Shown piece after piece: positions 1 to 11,885 of a DNA stretch of 64,000 nucleotides. The notes below the pieces were generated by a model that was given only the letters and a program-made list of their open reading frames with translations, was not told the origin of the DNA and did not search any database. A program made the translations under genes and the position numbers. The stretch's first letter is position 1. Every line of letters begins with the position of its first letter. The DNA comes from Bacteroidota bacterium (GTDB lineage Bacteria > Bacteroidota > Bacteroidia > Bacteroidales > DTGW01). The DNA is taken from assembly GCA_029572965.1 (NCBI GenBank), contig JAKPQD010000183.1, forward strand, positions 1 to 64,000, read 5' to 3'.

Positions 1-36
1 TACAATATGCAGCTTTATCTTATAAAGTAAGAAATC

Positions 37-1394
<1,358 letters not shown>

Positions 1395-1415
1395 TAATAT
1401 CTATAACAAAATTTT

Positions 1416-1910
1416 TTACTCTTTGTTCTCAGCTTTTGCTTCAATTTCCGGACCTACTACAGCTTCCTCCACTTCAGCTTTTTTACGACCTGTACTTCTT
1501 CTTCGGCGAGTTGTTTTTGCTTTCTTCTCTCCCTTATTTTGCATGTAGCTTTCGTTGAAATCAACCAGCTCTATCAAACACATTTCGGCATTATCCCCTA
1601 AACGTGTCCCTGTTTTCAAAATTCTGGTATATCCTCCTGGCCTGCTGGCTACTTTAGGAGCAATATCTCGAAACAATTCTGCTACAGCAGCCTTATCTTG
1701 CAAATAACTAAATACTGTACGGCGATTGTTGGTATTGTCTTCCTTAGTTTTAGTAATCAAAGGCTCAACATATGTTCGTAAAGCTTTTGCTTTTGCAACA
1801 GTTGTGAAAATTCTTTTCTTAAGAATTAACGATGTGGCCATATTGGCCATCAAAGCCTTACGGTGAGAACTTGTTCTGCCTAAATGATTAACAGCTTTGT
1901 TGTGTCTCAT
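1416..1910 (-). CDS. rplQ: 50S ribosomal protein L17
   Basis: L17 is a large-subunit protein near the peptide exit tunnel. The conserved core (residues 1-125) begins [19 protein letters not shown], which is diagnostic. The 164-residue product is longer than the roughly 127 residues of E. coli L17. The extra C-terminal tail is rich in Lys, Arg, Glu and Ala and looks disordered, as in many Bacteroidota. It is the last gene of the ribosomal run, 5 nt after rpoA, and is followed by a terminator. Confidence 0.97.
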   Translation of the reverse strand: MRHNKAVNHLGRTSSHRKALMANMATSLILKKRIFTTVAKAKALRTYVEPLITKTKEDNTNNRRTVFSYLQDKAAVAELFRDIAPKVASRPGGYTRILKTGTRLGDNAEMCLIELVDFNESYMQNKGEKKAKTTRRRRSTGRKKAEVEEAVVGPEIEAKAENKE

Positions 1911-1915
1911 GGAAT

Positions 1916-2908
1916 TTATTCTTTGTCTAATTTATATTTTACTACATCCATACCAAAACTCAGGTTCATATTTTCTAACAATTCGTCAAGCTCTGTAAGT
2001 GATTTCTTTCCGAAATTCCTGAATTTTAGCAAATCGTTCTTGTTAAATTTAACTAAGTCTCCTAATGTTTCAACTTCTGCAGCTTTCAAGCAGTTTAACG
2101 CCCTTACTGATAGGTCTAAGTCAACCAACTTAGTTTTTAACAACTGGCGCATATGTAATACTTCTTCATCAAATTCATCATTTGCAGATTTTTCATCGGA
2201 ATCAAGTGTGATTTTTTCATCAGAAAATAGCATAAAATGATGAATGAGAATCTTCGCAGCCTCTTTTAATGCATCCTTGGGATGAATTGAACCATCTGTA
2301 GTAATTTCAAAAACTAACTTTTCATAGTCTGTTTTCTGCTCTACACGATAGTTTTCTATAGCATATTTTACATTCTTAATAGGAGTAAAAATTGAATCTA
2401 TTGCTATTAAACCTATTTCACTATTTACAGGTTTATTCTCCTCAGATGCTACATACCCACGGCCTTTATTAATGTTAAGTTCCATTTGCAACTTAACAGA
2501 AGGGTCTAAATGACAAATAACTTGTTCTGTATTAAGAACTTGAAAACCATTTAAAAATTTATTAAGATCCCCAGCCTTGAAAACACTGCCACCAGCAAAG
2601 TTTACATGAATCTTTTCATGATCAACATCTTCAACAACCCTTTTGAACCTTACTTGTTTCAGGTTCAAAATAATCTCGGTCACATCTTCAATGACGCCCT
2701 TAATTGTGGAAAATTCATGATCAACACCCTCAATTTTTATTGAAGTGATTGCAAAACCTTCCAAAGAAGAAAGTAATATTCTTCTTAATGCGTTACCAAT
2801 AGTGATACCATAACCGGGCTCGAGTGGCCTAAATTCAAATTGCCCCGATGTTTCGGTAGCACTCACCATGATAACCCTGTCGGGTTTTTGAAATGCTAAT
2901 ATTGCCAT
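1916..2908 (-). CDS. rpoA: DNA-directed RNA polymerase subunit alpha
   Basis: The alpha subunit dimerises to nucleate RNA polymerase assembly and contacts upstream promoter DNA and activators. At 330 residues it has normal length. The N-terminal domain (about 1-235) contains [20 protein letters not shown], the classic dimerisation signature. The C-terminal domain (about 250-325) has the helix-hairpin-helix segment [19 protein letters not shown]. It sits between rpsD and rplQ, as in the alpha operon of most bacteria. Confidence 0.98.
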   Translation of the reverse strand: MAILAFQKPDRVIMVSATETSGQFEFRPLEPGYGITIGNALRRILLSSLEGFAITSIKIEGVDHEFSTIKGVIEDVTEIILNLKQVRFKRVVEDVDHEKIHVNFAGGSVFKAGDLNKFLNGFQVLNTEQVICHLDPSVKLQMELNINKGRGYVASEENKPVNSEIGLIAIDSIFTPIKNVKYAIENYRVEQKTDYEKLVFEITTDGSIHPKDALKEAAKILIHHFMLFSDEKITLDSDEKSANDEFDEEVLHMRQLLKTKLVDLDLSVRALNCLKAAEVETLGDLVKFNKNDLLKFRNFGKKSLTELDELLENMNLSFGMDVVKYKLDKE

Positions 2909-2916
2909 ATATAATG

Positions 2917-3525
2917 TTATTTCGAGTACAATTCTACAATAAGTTGTTCCTTAATATTTTCAGGAATATCACTGCGTTGTGGAACGTTCATATATTTCCC
3001 GCTAAAGGTGTCTTTATTCCACTCTAACCATGAAAACCTGTTATATCTGGCAACTTTAAGCGCATCATTGATTACTTCCAAAGATTTTGATTTTTCTCTT
3101 ACAGAAATAACATCTCCAGGTTTAACTATATATGAAGGAATATTAACAATTTCCCCATTTACAGTAATATGTTTGTGTAAAACAAGCTGACGTGCCCCAT
3201 TACGAGTATTAGCCAAACTCAAACGATAAACTACATTATCGAGCCTTGACTCAAGTAATTGTAATAACACTTCGCCTGTAACACCTTTACTCGCTTGTGC
3301 CTTAACAAACAAGTTTGAAAACTGACGTTCTAAAACACCATAAGTGTATTTGGCTTTTTGTTTTTCACGTAATTGCAACCCATACTCAGAAACCTTTTTG
3401 CGTTTACGAGCTAAACCATGTTGTCCTGGAGGATAATTACGTTTTTCAAGATTTTTATCTGGTCCAAAAATAGGCTCCCCAAATATTCTGGCTATTTTTG
3501 TCTTTGGTCCTGTATATCTTGCCAT
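2917..3525 (-). CDS. rpsD: 30S ribosomal protein S4
   Basis: S4 binds 16S rRNA early in small-subunit assembly. The 202-residue product starts [19 protein letters not shown] and contains the S4 RNA-binding fold around residues 92-155 ([31 protein letters not shown]). The N-terminus lacks the four zinc-binding cysteines, so this is the zinc-independent form. In many bacteria S4 represses its own operon; I could not identify a leader structure for this here. Confidence 0.97.
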   Translation of the reverse strand: MARYTGPKTKIARIFGEPIFGPDKNLEKRNYPPGQHGLARKRKKVSEYGLQLREKQKAKYTYGVLERQFSNLFVKAQASKGVTGEVLLQLLESRLDNVVYRLSLANTRNGARQLVLHKHITVNGEIVNIPSYIVKPGDVISVREKSKSLEVINDALKVARYNRFSWLEWNKDTFSGKYMNVPQRSDIPENIKEQLIVELYSK

Positions 3526-3563
3526 TGTATTGTAAATATATTATGCAATAATTATTAAAGAAA

Positions 3564-3953
3564 TTAAACTCTTCTACGGCTTGGAGGACGACATCCATTG
3601 TGAGGCATAGGTGTTACATCAACAATTTCTGTAACCTCAATACCACAAGCATGTATTGAACGAATCGCAGATTCTCGCCCGGCACCCGGACCTTTAACAA
3701 ACACTTTTACACGTCTTAAACCTGCATCATAAGCAGTTTTACCACATGTTTCAGCTGCTGTTTGAGCTGCATAAGGAGTGTTCTTTTTTGAACCTTTGAA
3801 CCCCATTTTCCCGGCTGATGACCATGCAATAACTTGTCCTTCATTATTGGTCAATGAAATTATAATGTTGTTGAAGGACGCATGTATATGAGCCTGACCG
3901 GTTGACTCTACTTTAACAACTTTCTTTTTGGATGTTCCCGTCTTTTTTGCCAT
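3564..3953 (-). CDS. rpsK: 30S ribosomal protein S11
   Basis: S11 lies on the 30S platform near the E site and helps hold mRNA. The 129-residue protein contains [33 protein letters not shown] and the near-invariant C-terminus [15 protein letters not shown]. Bacteroidota S11 usually carries a short Lys-rich N-terminal extension, seen here as [12 protein letters not shown]. It lies between rpsM (13 nt) and rpsD (38 nt). Confidence 0.97.
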   Translation of the reverse strand: MAKKTGTSKKKVVKVESTGQAHIHASFNNIIISLTNNEGQVIAWSSAGKMGFKGSKKNTPYAAQTAAETCGKTAYDAGLRRVKVFVKGPGAGRESAIRSIHACGIEVTEIVDVTPMPHNGCRPPSRRRV

Positions 3954-3966
3954 GTCAAATTAGTTA

Positions 3967-4347
3967 TTATCCTTTAGTAGCTTTTTTCTTATTAGCAATT
4001 GTTTTCTTTTTACCTTTTCTGGTTCGAGCATTGTTTTTGGTTCGTTGCCCATTAACAGGTAATCCTACCCGGTGGCGAAGCCCACGATAACAACCAATAT
4101 CCATTAAACGTTTGATATTTAATTGAACCATCGAACGAAGCTCTCCTTCAACTTTATACTGTTCGTTGATAATACTACGAATTTTTGAAAGCTGATCATC
4201 ATTCCAGTCTTTCACTTTTGTATCTTCATCAATTCCAGCTTGAGACAAAATGTCCTTCGCAGAACTAACCCCAATACCATAAATATAGGTCAACCCTATT
4301 ACTCCTCGTTTGTTTTTAGGTAAATCGACACCTGCAATTCTTGCCAT
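3967..4347 (-). CDS. rpsM: 30S ribosomal protein S13
   Basis: S13 forms the A-site finger contact between the subunits in the 30S head. The 126-residue protein begins [24 protein letters not shown]. It has the helix-two-turn-helix N-terminal domain and the basic tail [20 protein letters not shown] that reaches tRNA. Its length matches the family. Confidence 0.97.
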   Translation of the reverse strand: MARIAGVDLPKNKRGVIGLTYIYGIGVSSAKDILSQAGIDEDTKVKDWNDDQLSKIRSIINEQYKVEGELRSMVQLNIKRLMDIGCYRGLRHRVGLPVNGQRTKNNARTRKGKKKTIANKKKATKG

Positions 4348-4380
4348 ATTCTATTTTTTTGGAAGTGCAAAATTAATAAT

Positions 4381-4497
4381 TTATCCTTGACGCTGCTTAA
4401 ATTTTGGATTTTTTTTGTTAATAACATAAAGTCTCCCTTTACGCCTAACAATTTTACAGTCTTCGCTCCTTTTTTTAATTGATGTTCTAACTTTCAT
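4381..4497 (-). CDS. rpmJ: 50S ribosomal protein L36
   Basis: This 38-residue gene lies in the gap between rpsM and infA. Translation gives [20 protein letters not shown] and ends NPKFKQRQG, a full-length L36. Only one cysteine is present, so the CxxC...C...H zinc ribbon is absent and this is the zinc-independent (C-minus) form, in keeping with zinc-free S4 and S14 in the same operon. It starts at the ATG at 4497, 12 nt after infA. Confidence 0.95.
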   Translation of the reverse strand: MKVRTSIKKRSEDCKIVRRKGRLYVINKKNPKFKQRQG

Positions 4498-4509
4498 ATA
4501 TCAGTTATT

Positions 4510-4728
4510 TTACTTATATCTAAATGAAATTCTTCCTTTTGATAAATCGTATGGAGACATTTCAACTTTTACTTTATCCCCAGGCAAAAGTTTTATATAA
4601 TGCATCCTCATTTTCCCGGAAATATGTGCGGTAATAATGTGCCCATTTTCTAACTCTACCCGGAACATTGCATTGGACAATGCTTCGGTAATAGTACCAT
4701 CTTGCTCTATAGATGCTTGTTTTGACAT
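4510..4728 (-). CDS. infA: Translation initiation factor IF-1
   Basis: IF-1 occupies the A site of the 30S subunit during initiation. The 72-residue product is a single S1/OB fold with the conserved segments [29 protein letters not shown] and [14 protein letters not shown]. It is separated from map by one nucleotide, so the two are probably translationally coupled. Confidence 0.97.
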   Translation of the reverse strand: MSKQASIEQDGTITEALSNAMFRVELENGHIITAHISGKMRMHYIKLLPGDKVKVEMSPYDLSKGRISFRYK

Positions 4729-4729
4729 A

Positions 4730-5518
4730 TTAAAACTCCTTATCTCCTAAAACTTCTTCTATATATTTAAAAGTTCCTAAAATATCTCCTTTTTCTTTTT
4801 CAATAGCAACAGCTAATTCAAAATGTGCTGAAGGTAAGTTGTCCCAAGTCCTAATTGTCCATCCATCTCTTTCCTGGTGAATTTTTCTTGTTCCCATGTT
4901 TATCATTGGTTCAATACAAATTACCATTCCTGTTTTCATCATTGGTCCAGTTCCTTTCTTGCCATAATTTGGCACCTCAGGTGCTTCATGAAGTTTTCTT
5001 CCAATTCCATGACCAACCATTTCTCTAACTACAGAAAAACCAGCATTCTCGCAATAAGTTTGAACCTTAAACCCAATATCACCAATTCTCTTACCTTCTC
5101 TTGCTTCTGAAATACCTTCAAATAAACTATTTTTGGTAACCTTAAGCAAATGCTTTACACGCTCAGTAATTTCTCCAACTGCAAAAGTGTATGCAGAATC
5201 TCCATAATATTCGTTTAAAACAACTCCACAATCAACCGAAATAATGTCTCCTTCGTTGAGTATTGTTTTATCATCAGGAATCCCATGTACAACCGCGCTA
5301 TTGAGACTAGTGCATAAAGTTTTTGGAAATCCTCCATACCCTAAAAAAGCAGGAATACCACCATGGTCCCTGATATACTCTTCTGCAATCTTATCAAGAT
5401 AATTTGTTGAAACCCCGGCTTTGATATATTTTGCAAGCTCACCTAAGGTCTTGGCAACTAATTCGTTACTTGCCCTGAGTTTTTCAATCTCTTCTTGTGT
5501 GCGTATTGCTATCATCAA
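4730..5518 (-). CDS. map: Methionine aminopeptidase, type I
   Basis: The enzyme removes the initiator methionine from nascent proteins using two metal ions. The 262-residue protein shows the metal ligands in order: two Asp in [20 protein letters not shown], His in [18 protein letters not shown], Glu in GMVICIEPM and Glu in [11 protein letters not shown]. There is no N-terminal zinc-finger extension, as expected for type I. Map between secY and infA without adk is a common Bacteroidota order. Two consecutive ATGs begin the frame and either could be the start. Confidence 0.97.
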   Translation of the reverse strand: MMIAIRTQEEIEKLRASNELVAKTLGELAKYIKAGVSTNYLDKIAEEYIRDHGGIPAFLGYGGFPKTLCTSLNSAVVHGIPDDKTILNEGDIISVDCGVVLNEYYGDSAYTFAVGEITERVKHLLKVTKNSLFEGISEAREGKRIGDIGFKVQTYCENAGFSVVREMVGHGIGRKLHEAPEVPNYGKKGTGPMMKTGMVICIEPMINMGTRKIHQERDGWTIRTWDNLPSAHFELAVAIEKEKGDILGTFKYIEEVLGDKEF

Positions 5519-5544
5519 ATAAAGAACTCTCGCTTTTTCAGATC

Positions 5545-6867
5545 TTATATTCCCGATCTGCCTTTGATCCGGCCGGTTTTCATAAGGCCATCATAATGTC
5601 TCATCAACAGATGACTTTCTATTTGTTGTAAAGTGTCTAAAATAACACCTACCATAATTAACAAACTGGTTCCACCATAAAAATGCGCAAATCCACTTGT
5701 CATACCTGCTTTCATTGCAAATGCAGGAAGAATAGCAACTATAGCTAAAAATATAGCTCCTGGTAAAGTGATTTTTGACATTACACTATCAATAAATTCG
5801 GCTGTCTTTTTACCAGGTTTAACACCTGGAATGAAACCTCCGTTTCTTTTCATATCTTCAGCCATCTGGTTAGGGTTCACAGTAATTGCAGTATAAAAAT
5901 AAGTGAATACCAAAATTAATAACCCAAATGTAAAATTGTACCAAAATCCGGTATAATTTGCAAAAGCTGCTACAAAACCAGAAGCTTTTTCTGAATTTGC
6001 AAAGCCAGCTACTGTAATAGGTATAAACATTAATGCCTGAGCAAATATAATAGGCATTACCCCTGCAGCATTTACTTTCAAAGGAATATATTGACGAACT
6101 CCTCCGTATTGTTTATTTCCAATGATACGTTTGGCATATTGCACAGGAATTTTTCTTGTCCCTTGTATTAACAAAATTGTTCCGGCAAAAACAACAAACA
6201 GTATAATGATTTCAAGTAATAATACTACCAACCCGCCACCTTTTTGATCAAGACGTGAAGCAAATTCTTGCAAAAATGATTCTGGCAACCGGGCAATAAT
6301 ACCCACCATAATCAACATGGAAATACCGTTGCCAATACCATTTTCTGTAATACGCTCCCCTAACCACATGATAAAAATTGTTCCGGCAGCTAACAGGATT
6401 ACTCCAGTAATATCAAACATCCGTCCTCCGTAAATTGCCCCCTGATATTGGACATGTAGGTTAGTTAAATAGGCCGGTGCTTGCAACAATAATATAATAA
6501 CTGTTAAAAGCCTTGTGTGCTGGTTCATTTTACGACGCCCACTTTCACCCTCTTTTTGCATACGCTGATAATAAGGAACAGCCATTCCCAATAACTGCAT
6601 CACAATAGAAGCAGAAATATAAGGCATAACCCCAAGCGCAAAAATAGAAGCATTAGAAAAAGCCCCACCCGAAAACATGTCAAGCAAACCCATTACCCCT
6701 TGAGCTGTTTGTCTTTTAAGATCACTTAACATTACAGGGTCTATACCAGGGAGAACTATAAATGAACCTAAACGATAAATCAAAATAATTCCTAAAGTAT
6801 ATAATATCCTAGCTTTAAGATCCTCTATTTTCCAAATATTCTTCAGCGTATCAATAAGTTGTTTCAT
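5545..6867 (-). CDS. secY: Protein translocase subunit SecY
   Basis: SecY is the channel of the Sec translocon in the inner membrane. The 440-residue protein shows about ten hydrophobic helices, the plug/TM2 region GLLDMFSGGAFSNASIFALG, the cytoplasmic loop near NGGFIPGVKPGKKT and the tail RHYDGLMKTGRIKGRSGI. Its start overlaps the rplO stop by 4 nt (ATGA), suggesting translational coupling with L15, as in the classical spc operon. Confidence 0.98.
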   Translation of the reverse strand: MKQLIDTLKNIWKIEDLKARILYTLGIILIYRLGSFIVLPGIDPVMLSDLKRQTAQGVMGLLDMFSGGAFSNASIFALGVMPYISASIVMQLLGMAVPYYQRMQKEGESGRRKMNQHTRLLTVIILLLQAPAYLTNLHVQYQGAIYGGRMFDITGVILLAAGTIFIMWLGERITENGIGNGISMLIMVGIIARLPESFLQEFASRLDQKGGGLVVLLLEIIILFVVFAGTILLIQGTRKIPVQYAKRIIGNKQYGGVRQYIPLKVNAAGVMPIIFAQALMFIPITVAGFANSEKASGFVAAFANYTGFWYNFTFGLLILVFTYFYTAITVNPNQMAEDMKRNGGFIPGVKPGKKTAEFIDSVMSKITLPGAIFLAIVAILPAFAMKAGMTSGFAHFYGGTSLLIMVGVILDTLQQIESHLLMRHYDGLMKTGRIKGRSGI

Positions 6868-7316
6868 TGAGCTTCAATTTTAACAATTGTACCATTAGCA
6901 GCTTTTATTGCTTCTTCAGCTGATTTAGAGAAAGCATGAGCAGTAACTTCAACTTTTGCTTTTAATTCTCCCTTGCCTAAAATTTTCACTAAACTGTTTT
7001 TATTTATCAATCCTTTTTCTAGTAATAACTCAGGAGAAATAACAGTCAAACCTGCCTCTGCTAATTTTTGAATAACCTCAAGGTTAATCGCTTTAAACTC
7101 AATTCTGTTGGGGTTAGTAAACCCAAACTTAGGTAAACGCCGTTGCATAGGCATTTGTCCCCCTTCAAAACCTCTTTTTCGAGAATATCCTGAACGAGAC
7201 TTAGCTCCTTTATGCCCTCTGCCGGCAGTTCCTCCATCAGTTGATCCTTGTCCTCGACCTAACCTTTTGTTTGTCCTAACAGAACCTTGTGCTGGCTTTA
7301 AATTACTTAAATTCAT
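6864..7316 (-). CDS. rplO: 50S ribosomal protein L15
   Basis: L15 is a late-assembling 23S-binding protein. The 150-residue product has the Gly/Arg-rich N-terminal extension RLGRGQGSTDGGTAGRGHKG, the GFEGGQMPMQRRLPKFGF segment, and a globular C-terminal domain. It overlaps the secY start by 4 nt. Confidence 0.97.
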   Translation of the reverse strand: MNLSNLKPAQGSVRTNKRLGRGQGSTDGGTAGRGHKGAKSRSGYSRKRGFEGGQMPMQRRLPKFGFTNPNRIEFKAINLEVIQKLAEAGLTVISPELLLEKGLINKNSLVKILGKGELKAKVEVTAHAFSKSAEEAIKAANGTIVKIEAQ

Positions 7317-7346
7317 AATTTTATGTATATGCTCTTATTCAGATAA

Positions 7347-7526
7347 TTATACTTCTTCTACTTTTACTAAATGATGAACCTTTGATATCATTCCTTTGAA
7401 AACATCATTTGACTCAACTACGACACTGCTGGTACGACGTCCTAATCCTAAAGCTTTAATAGTTCTTAGTTGTCTTTCGCAAACCCTGCTTTTACTTTTT
7501 ACCAAGGTAACTTTTAATTTGCTCAT
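7347..7526 (-). CDS. rpmD: 50S ribosomal protein L30
   Basis: This 59-residue gene fills the space between rplO and rpsE. Translation begins MSKLKVTLVKSKSRVCERQL and continues with RTIKALGLGRRTSSVV and VFKGMISKVHHLV, which is a complete bacterial L30. It starts at the ATG at 7526, 11 nt after the rpsE stop, and ends 30 nt before rplO. Confidence 0.95.
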   Translation of the reverse strand: MSKLKVTLVKSKSRVCERQLRTIKALGLGRRTSSVVVESNDVFKGMISKVHHLVKVEEV

Positions 7527-7537
7527 AGTATATTTTA

Positions 7538-8053
7538 TTATCCTTTAAATACTTTTTCAACAGATATACCTCTGGAAGCTGCAACTGCCATTGGATCACG
7601 CAATTCCAACAAAGCCTGAAATGTAGCCTTTACAAGGTTGTGAGGGTTTGATGACCCTTTTGCCTTAGCAAGTACATCATGAATGCCAACACTTTCTAGA
7701 ACTGCACGCATTGCACCACCAGCTTTTACTCCAGTACCACTTGAAGCAGGCTTAATAAACACAGATGCTCCACCAAATTTGGCAAATTGTTCATGGGGTA
7801 TTGTCCCTTTATAAATAGGTACTTTTATTAAGTTTTTCTTGGCATCTTCAATTCCTTTCGAAATTGCAGTAGTTACCTCATTTGCTTTACCAAGCCCATA
7901 GCCAACAATTCCATTTTCATTACCTACAACAACTATTGCAGAAAAACTAAATGCACGTCCACCTTTTGTAACTTTGGTAACACGTTGGATGCTTACTAAC
8001 CTGTCTTTTAATTCAAGATCACTAGTTTTTATTTTGCGTATGCTTTCTGACAT
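7538..8053 (-). CDS. rpsE: 30S ribosomal protein S5
   Basis: S5 contributes to decoding fidelity and mRNA unwinding at the 30S entry channel. The 171-residue protein has an N-terminal double-stranded-RNA-binding-like domain with [21 protein letters not shown] and a C-terminal ribosomal fold with [20 protein letters not shown] and [15 protein letters not shown]. Confidence 0.97.
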   Translation of the reverse strand: MSESIRKIKTSDLELKDRLVSIQRVTKVTKGGRAFSFSAIVVVGNENGIVGYGLGKANEVTTAISKGIEDAKKNLIKVPIYKGTIPHEQFAKFGGASVFIKPASSGTGVKAGGAMRAVLESVGIHDVLAKAKGSSNPHNLVKATFQALLELRDPMAVAASRGISVEKVFKG

Positions 8054-8057
8054 AATT

Positions 8058-8417
8058 CTAGAATTTTAAACCACCTTCACGGGCAGCATCTGCTAATACT
8101 TTTACTCTACCATGGTATAAATAGCCATTTCTGTCAAATACAACTTCGGCTATTCCTTTTTGCTTACATAATTCGGCAATCTTTTTGCCTACTAATTGAG
8201 CCTGATCAATCTTTTTGCCTTTTGAAGCCTCAGCAATTTCTTTTTGCAGCGACGAAGCAGCTAAAAGTGTAATACCCTGACTATCATCAATGCATTGAAC
8301 ATAAATTTGTTTATTGCTCCTAAAAACAGTCATCCTAGGCTTTTCGGCAGTCCCGAAAACAACTTTACGAATGCGATGTTTTATTCTGGCTCTTCTTTCT
8401 TGTTTCGTCAAAGACAT
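8058..8417 (-). CDS. rplR: 50S ribosomal protein L18
   Basis: L18 binds 5S rRNA together with L5. The 119-residue product carries [18 protein letters not shown], an Arg/Lys-rich N-terminus, and the C-terminal signature [26 protein letters not shown]. It is separated by 4 nt from rpsE. Confidence 0.97.
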   Translation of the reverse strand: MSLTKQERRARIKHRIRKVVFGTAEKPRMTVFRSNKQIYVQCIDDSQGITLLAASSLQKEIAEASKGKKIDQAQLVGKKIAELCKQKGIAEVVFDRNGYLYHGRVKVLADAAREGGLKF

Positions 8418-8432
8418 ATCTTAAAATTTTAC

Positions 8433-8987
8433 TTATTTACCAGCAGTTTTCCCGGCCTTACGCCTAATATTTTCATTAACAAACTTAATACCTTTACCTT
8501 TATATGGTTCTGGTTTACGTAATGAACGAATCTTGGCAGCGACTACACCTAATAATTGTTTATCAGCACATTGCAGAGTGATAATAGGATTTGCCCTCTT
8601 TTCTGTACGAGCTTCAGCTTTGATTTCTTTAGGCAATACCATCAAAATTTCATGAGAATATCCTAAACTCATTTCAAGATGTTGACCTTTTACTTCAGCC
8701 CTATAACCAACGCCAACCAACTCCTGCTCAACTTTGAAACCTTCTGAAACTCCTTTTATCATATTAGCCAATAACGCACGATATAACCCATGCATAGCTT
8801 TATGCCTTTTTTGATCAGTCGGGCGAGTTACAACAACCTGATTTTCAACAACTTCAACTTTAATATCAGCATCTACTTGTTGTTTTAACTCTCCAAGTGG
8901 CCCTTTTACGGTAACTTCATTGGATGGGCTAACATTGATAGCCACACCTTTTGGAAGATTTATTGGTAATTTTCCTATACGAGACAT
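8433..8987 (-). CDS. rplF: 50S ribosomal protein L6
   Basis: L6 lies near the factor-binding site of the large subunit. The 184-residue product contains two tandem L6 folds, starts MSRIGKLPINLPKGVAINV and carries the C-terminal signature RKPEPYKGKGIKFVNENIRR KAGKTAGK. Its length is normal. Confidence 0.97.
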   Translation of the reverse strand: MSRIGKLPINLPKGVAINVSPSNEVTVKGPLGELKQQVDADIKVEVVENQVVVTRPTDQKRHKAMHGLYRALLANMIKGVSEGFKVEQELVGVGYRAEVKGQHLEMSLGYSHEILMVLPKEIKAEARTEKRANPIITLQCADKQLLGVVAAKIRSLRKPEPYKGKGIKFVNENIRRKAGKTAGK

Positions 8988-8999
8988 ATTATACCAGTA

Positions 9000-9395
9000 T
9001 TAATAAACGTAACACAAAACTTCGCCTCCAATGTTCCTTAACCGAGCTTCTTTATCGGTCAACACGCCTTGAGATGTTGAAACGATAGCAATACCCAAAC
9101 CATTCAAAACGCGTGGCATATCTTCACAACTTTTATAGTTACGTAAACCGGGACGGCTGACACGCTTAATACATTTAATGGCTGAAGATTTGTCTGCAGG
9201 GTTGTATTTCAGTGCTATTTTTATAACACCTTGAGGACCATTATCTTCGAATTTATAATTCAAAATATACCCCTTATCAAAAAGTATTTTTGTTATCTCT
9301 TTTTTCAAGTTTGAAGCAGGTATTTCGACAATACGATGCTTTGCTCTGATGGCATTTCTTATACGAGTAAGAAAATCTGCTATTGAATCTGTCAT
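9000..9395 (-). CDS. rpsH: 30S ribosomal protein S8
   Basis: S8 binds helix 21 of 16S rRNA and in many bacteria represses spc-operon translation. The 131-residue protein starts [20 protein letters not shown] and ends with the conserved [20 protein letters not shown] and GGEVLCYVY segments. Confidence 0.97.
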   Translation of the reverse strand: MTDSIADFLTRIRNAIRAKHRIVEIPASNLKKEITKILFDKGYILNYKFEDNGPQGVIKIALKYNPADKSSAIKCIKRVSRPGLRNYKSCEDMPRVLNGLGIAIVSTSQGVLTDKEARLRNIGGEVLCYVY

Positions 9396-9419
9396 TTTAT
9401 TATAATAATGATTTACAAA

Positions 9420-9689
9420 TTACCAACTTGCTTTTTTAACTCCAGGAATCAAACCTTTGGAAGCCATTTCACGGAATTGAATACGGCTTATTCCAAATTG
9501 ACGCATATAACCACGTGGCCTTCCTGTCAACATGCATCGATTGTGAACACGGATTGGATTTGAATTTGGTGGCAATAGTTGTAATCCAACAAAGTCTCCT
9601 TCTGCTTTTAACTGTGCTCTTTTTGCGGCATATTTTTCTACGAGTTTCATTCTTCTCTTCTCGCGAGCTTTCATTGATTCTTTTGCCAT
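9420..9689 (-). CDS. rpsN: 30S ribosomal protein S14 (zinc-independent form)
   Basis: S14 is a 30S-head protein. The 89-residue length and the absence of CxxC pairs show the long, zinc-free form; the only cysteine is in [19 protein letters not shown]. The C-terminus is [11 protein letters not shown]. It is 3 nt from rplE. Confidence 0.97.
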   Translation of the reverse strand: MAKESMKAREKRRMKLVEKYAAKRAQLKAEGDFVGLQLLPPNSNPIRVHNRCMLTGRPRGYMRQFGISRIQFREMASKGLIPGVKKASW

Positions 9690-9692
9690 AAC

Positions 9693-10250
9693 TTATTTCT
9701 TTTTTGCAGATTTAAAAGGAATTCCAAATTCACGTAATAATGCAAGGCCTTCTTCATCGCTTGTTGCTGTTGTAACAAAGCTGATTTCAAGTCCCATCAT
9801 TTTTGTAATCTTGTCAATATCAATTTCAGGAAAAATAATTTGCTCAGTCAAACCAAGTGTATAATTCCCCCGACCGTCAAACTTAGCATTAACCCCTTTA
9901 AAGTCACGAATACGAGGTAAAGCAACTGCAATAAGACGTTCCAGAAATTCATACATCCGATCGCCACGCAAGGTAACTTTTGCTCCAATAGGCATTTTAC
10001 TACGAAGCTTAAAGTTTGAAATATCTTTCTTTGCAACAGTTTGAACTGCTTTTTGTCCTGAAATTTGAGTAAGCTCATTCAAAGCAACTTCAATAAGCTT
10101 TTTATCAGCCACAGCAGCTCCAACCCCTTGGTTAATAACAATTTTGTTCAAGCGTGGAACTTGCATTACACTAGTGTAATTGAATTCCTTCTTTAATGCA
10201 GGAACAATATCGTTTGTATACTTTGTCTTTAAGTTTGGAATGTATTTCAT
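9693..10250 (-). CDS. rplE: 50S ribosomal protein L5
   Basis: L5 is part of the central protuberance and binds 5S rRNA and P-site tRNA. The 185-residue protein has [40 protein letters not shown] and the C-terminal part [20 protein letters not shown]. It overlaps rplX by a single base (TAATG type junction), so the two are likely translationally coupled. Confidence 0.97.
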   Translation of the reverse strand: MKYIPNLKTKYTNDIVPALKKEFNYTSVMQVPRLNKIVINQGVGAAVADKKLIEVALNELTQISGQKAVQTVAKKDISNFKLRSKMPIGAKVTLRGDRMYEFLERLIAVALPRIRDFKGVNAKFDGRGNYTLGLTEQIIFPEIDIDKITKMMGLEISFVTTATSDEEGLALLREFGIPFKSAKKK

Positions 10251-10573
10251 TATTTTATTTCCTCCCCAGATTTTTTAGCATATCTAACCAATTTCCCTTC
10301 AGCGTTTAAACGACGGCCTATACGTGTAGGCACACTGCTCTTCGGATCAATAAGCATTAAATTTGAAATATGAACCGGAGCTTCTTGCTTAACAATCCCA
10401 CCTTGTGGGTTTTTAGCATTAGGCTTGGTATGCTTTGAAACCATATTGATACTTTCAACAATTGCAGTTTCTTTTTCGCGGTTTACTTCTAGTATTCTAC
10501 CGCTTCTTCCTTTATCGTCTCCTGCAATAACTTTTACTATATCACCCTTTTTTATATGCAACTTTTTTTGCAT
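10250..10573 (-). CDS. rplX: 50S ribosomal protein L24
   Basis: L24 is an assembly initiator of the 50S subunit. The 107-residue product has a KOW motif at the N-terminus ([20 protein letters not shown]) and the segment [20 protein letters not shown] typical of L24. It shares its last base with the rplE start. Confidence 0.97.
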   Translation of the reverse strand: MQKKLHIKKGDIVKVIAGDDKGRSGRILEVNREKETAIVESINMVSKHTKPNAKNPQGGIVKQEAPVHISNLMLIDPKSSVPTRIGRRLNAEGKLVRYAKKSGEEIK

Positions 10574-10591
10574 CGCTTTGTGTTTTTAAAA

Positions 10592-10957
10592 TTAAAGCAC
10601 TTCTGGTGCCAGAGAAACAATTTTCATATATTTATCACGTAGTTCACGAGCTACCGGACCAAAAATACGTGTGCCTCTAATTTCATCAGCATTATTCAAC
10701 AATACCACAGCATTGTCATCAAAGCGAATGTATGAACCGTCAGCCCGACGTATTTCTTTTTTTGTCCGTACAATAACGGCCTTGCTAACGCTGCCTTTTT
10801 TTACTTCTCCTGAAGGCAAAGCGCTTTTAATACTAACTACTATTTTATCGCCAACGCTGGCATACCTTCTGCGGGTGCCTCCAAGTACCCTGATGCAGAG
10901 CACTTCTTTGGCTCCACTGTTATCGGCAACAGTCAGTCGAGATTCTTGTTGTATCAT
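10592..10957 (-). CDS. rplN: 50S ribosomal protein L14
   Basis: L14 forms intersubunit bridges and contacts L19. The 121-residue product starts [19 protein letters not shown] and contains [20 protein letters not shown], both highly conserved. It lies 2 nt from rpsQ. Confidence 0.97.
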   Translation of the reverse strand: MIQQESRLTVADNSGAKEVLCIRVLGGTRRRYASVGDKIVVSIKSALPSGEVKKGSVSKAVIVRTKKEIRRADGSYIRFDDNAVVLLNNADEIRGTRIFGPVARELRDKYMKIVSLAPEVL

Positions 10958-10959
10958 GA

Positions 10960-11217
10960 CTATTTAACTTTCTCAATTATTTCTACTAATCTCCATCTTT
11001 TTGATTTGGACAAAGGCCTTGTTTCCATAATACGTACAGTATCTCCAATACTGCATATATTATTATCATCTTGTGCGTAAAATTTTGAGGTTTTATTCAC
11101 AAATTTATGATAAATAGGGTGTTTCATTTTACGCTTTACGGATACTACTATGGTCTTATCCATTTTGTTGCTAACTACAACCCCAATACGTTCTTTTCGT
11201 AGATTTCTTTCTTCCAT
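10960..11217 (-). CDS. rpsQ: 30S ribosomal protein S17
   Basis: S17 is a primary 16S rRNA-binding protein with an OB fold. The 85-residue protein carries [20 protein letters not shown] and [19 protein letters not shown], which identify it clearly. Confidence 0.97.
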   Translation of the reverse strand: MEERNLRKERIGVVVSNKMDKTIVVSVKRKMKHPIYHKFVNKTSKFYAQDDNNICSIGDTVRIMETRPLSKSKRWRLVEIIEKVK

Positions 11218-11226
11218 CGTATTGAA

Positions 11227-11430
11227 CTATTTCTTAATATCGCTTAATTCTCTCATGGATAACTCTGTGGCCATACGGGCTATGTCACGACGAGTATGCC
11301 TAATTTTCATTGGGTTTTCCAATGGTGTAACTGCATGATTGATTCTAAGCTTGGTTAACATGCTTTTTTCTGCATCAATTCTTTCTTGCAGTTCTTTTGT
11401 GCTTAATTCTCTGATTTCGGATGTTTTCAT
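11227..11430 (-). CDS. rpmC: 50S ribosomal protein L29
   Basis: L29 sits at the polypeptide exit and helps form the docking site for trigger factor and SRP. The 67-residue helical-hairpin protein has the pattern MKTSEIRELSTKELQERI followed by NPMKIRHTRRDIARM. Its length matches the family. Confidence 0.96.
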   Translation of the reverse strand: MKTSEIRELSTKELQERIDAEKSMLTKLRINHAVTPLENPMKIRHTRRDIARMATELSMRELSDIKK

Positions 11431-11436
11431 TATCTA

Positions 11437-11862
11437 TCAGATTGTTTCGGAGTAATCTCTCCTGGTTATAAATTTAGTACTAACAGGTAATTTTTGAGCT
11501 CCAAGTCGCAATGCTTCTTTAGCAACTTCTTGTGAAACGCCTTCAACCTCAATAATAATGCGCCCTGGTGTAATAGGATATACAAATCCTTCCGGGGCTC
11601 CTTTACCTTTACCCATACGAACTTCAGCAGGTTTCTTTGTGATAGGCTTGTCAGGGAAAATCCTAATCCAAATTTGACCTTCACGTTTCATATAACGGCT
11701 TACTGCCTGACGGGCAGCTTCTAATTGCCGGCCATTAATCCAACAACTCTCTTCAGTTTTGATTGCAAAAGACCCAAAGGCTATGGTGTTCCCACGTTGG
11801 GCATTGCCTTTCATACGTCCTTTTTGTTGCCTTCTATATTTTGTTTTCTTTGGCTGTAACAT
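11437..11862 (-). CDS. rplP: 50S ribosomal protein L16
   Basis: L16 organises the A-site region of the 50S subunit. The 141-residue protein starts [19 protein letters not shown] and contains [20 protein letters not shown], an invariant L16 region. It lies between rpsC and rpmC, the classical S10 order. Confidence 0.97.
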   Translation of the reverse strand: MLQPKKTKYRRQQKGRMKGNAQRGNTIAFGSFAIKTEESCWINGRQLEAARQAVSRYMKREGQIWIRIFPDKPITKKPAEVRMGKGKGAPEGFVYPITPGRIIIEVEGVSQEVAKEALRLGAQKLPVSTKFITRRDYSETI

Positions 11863-11885
11863 TGTTCAAATATGATTATATATTG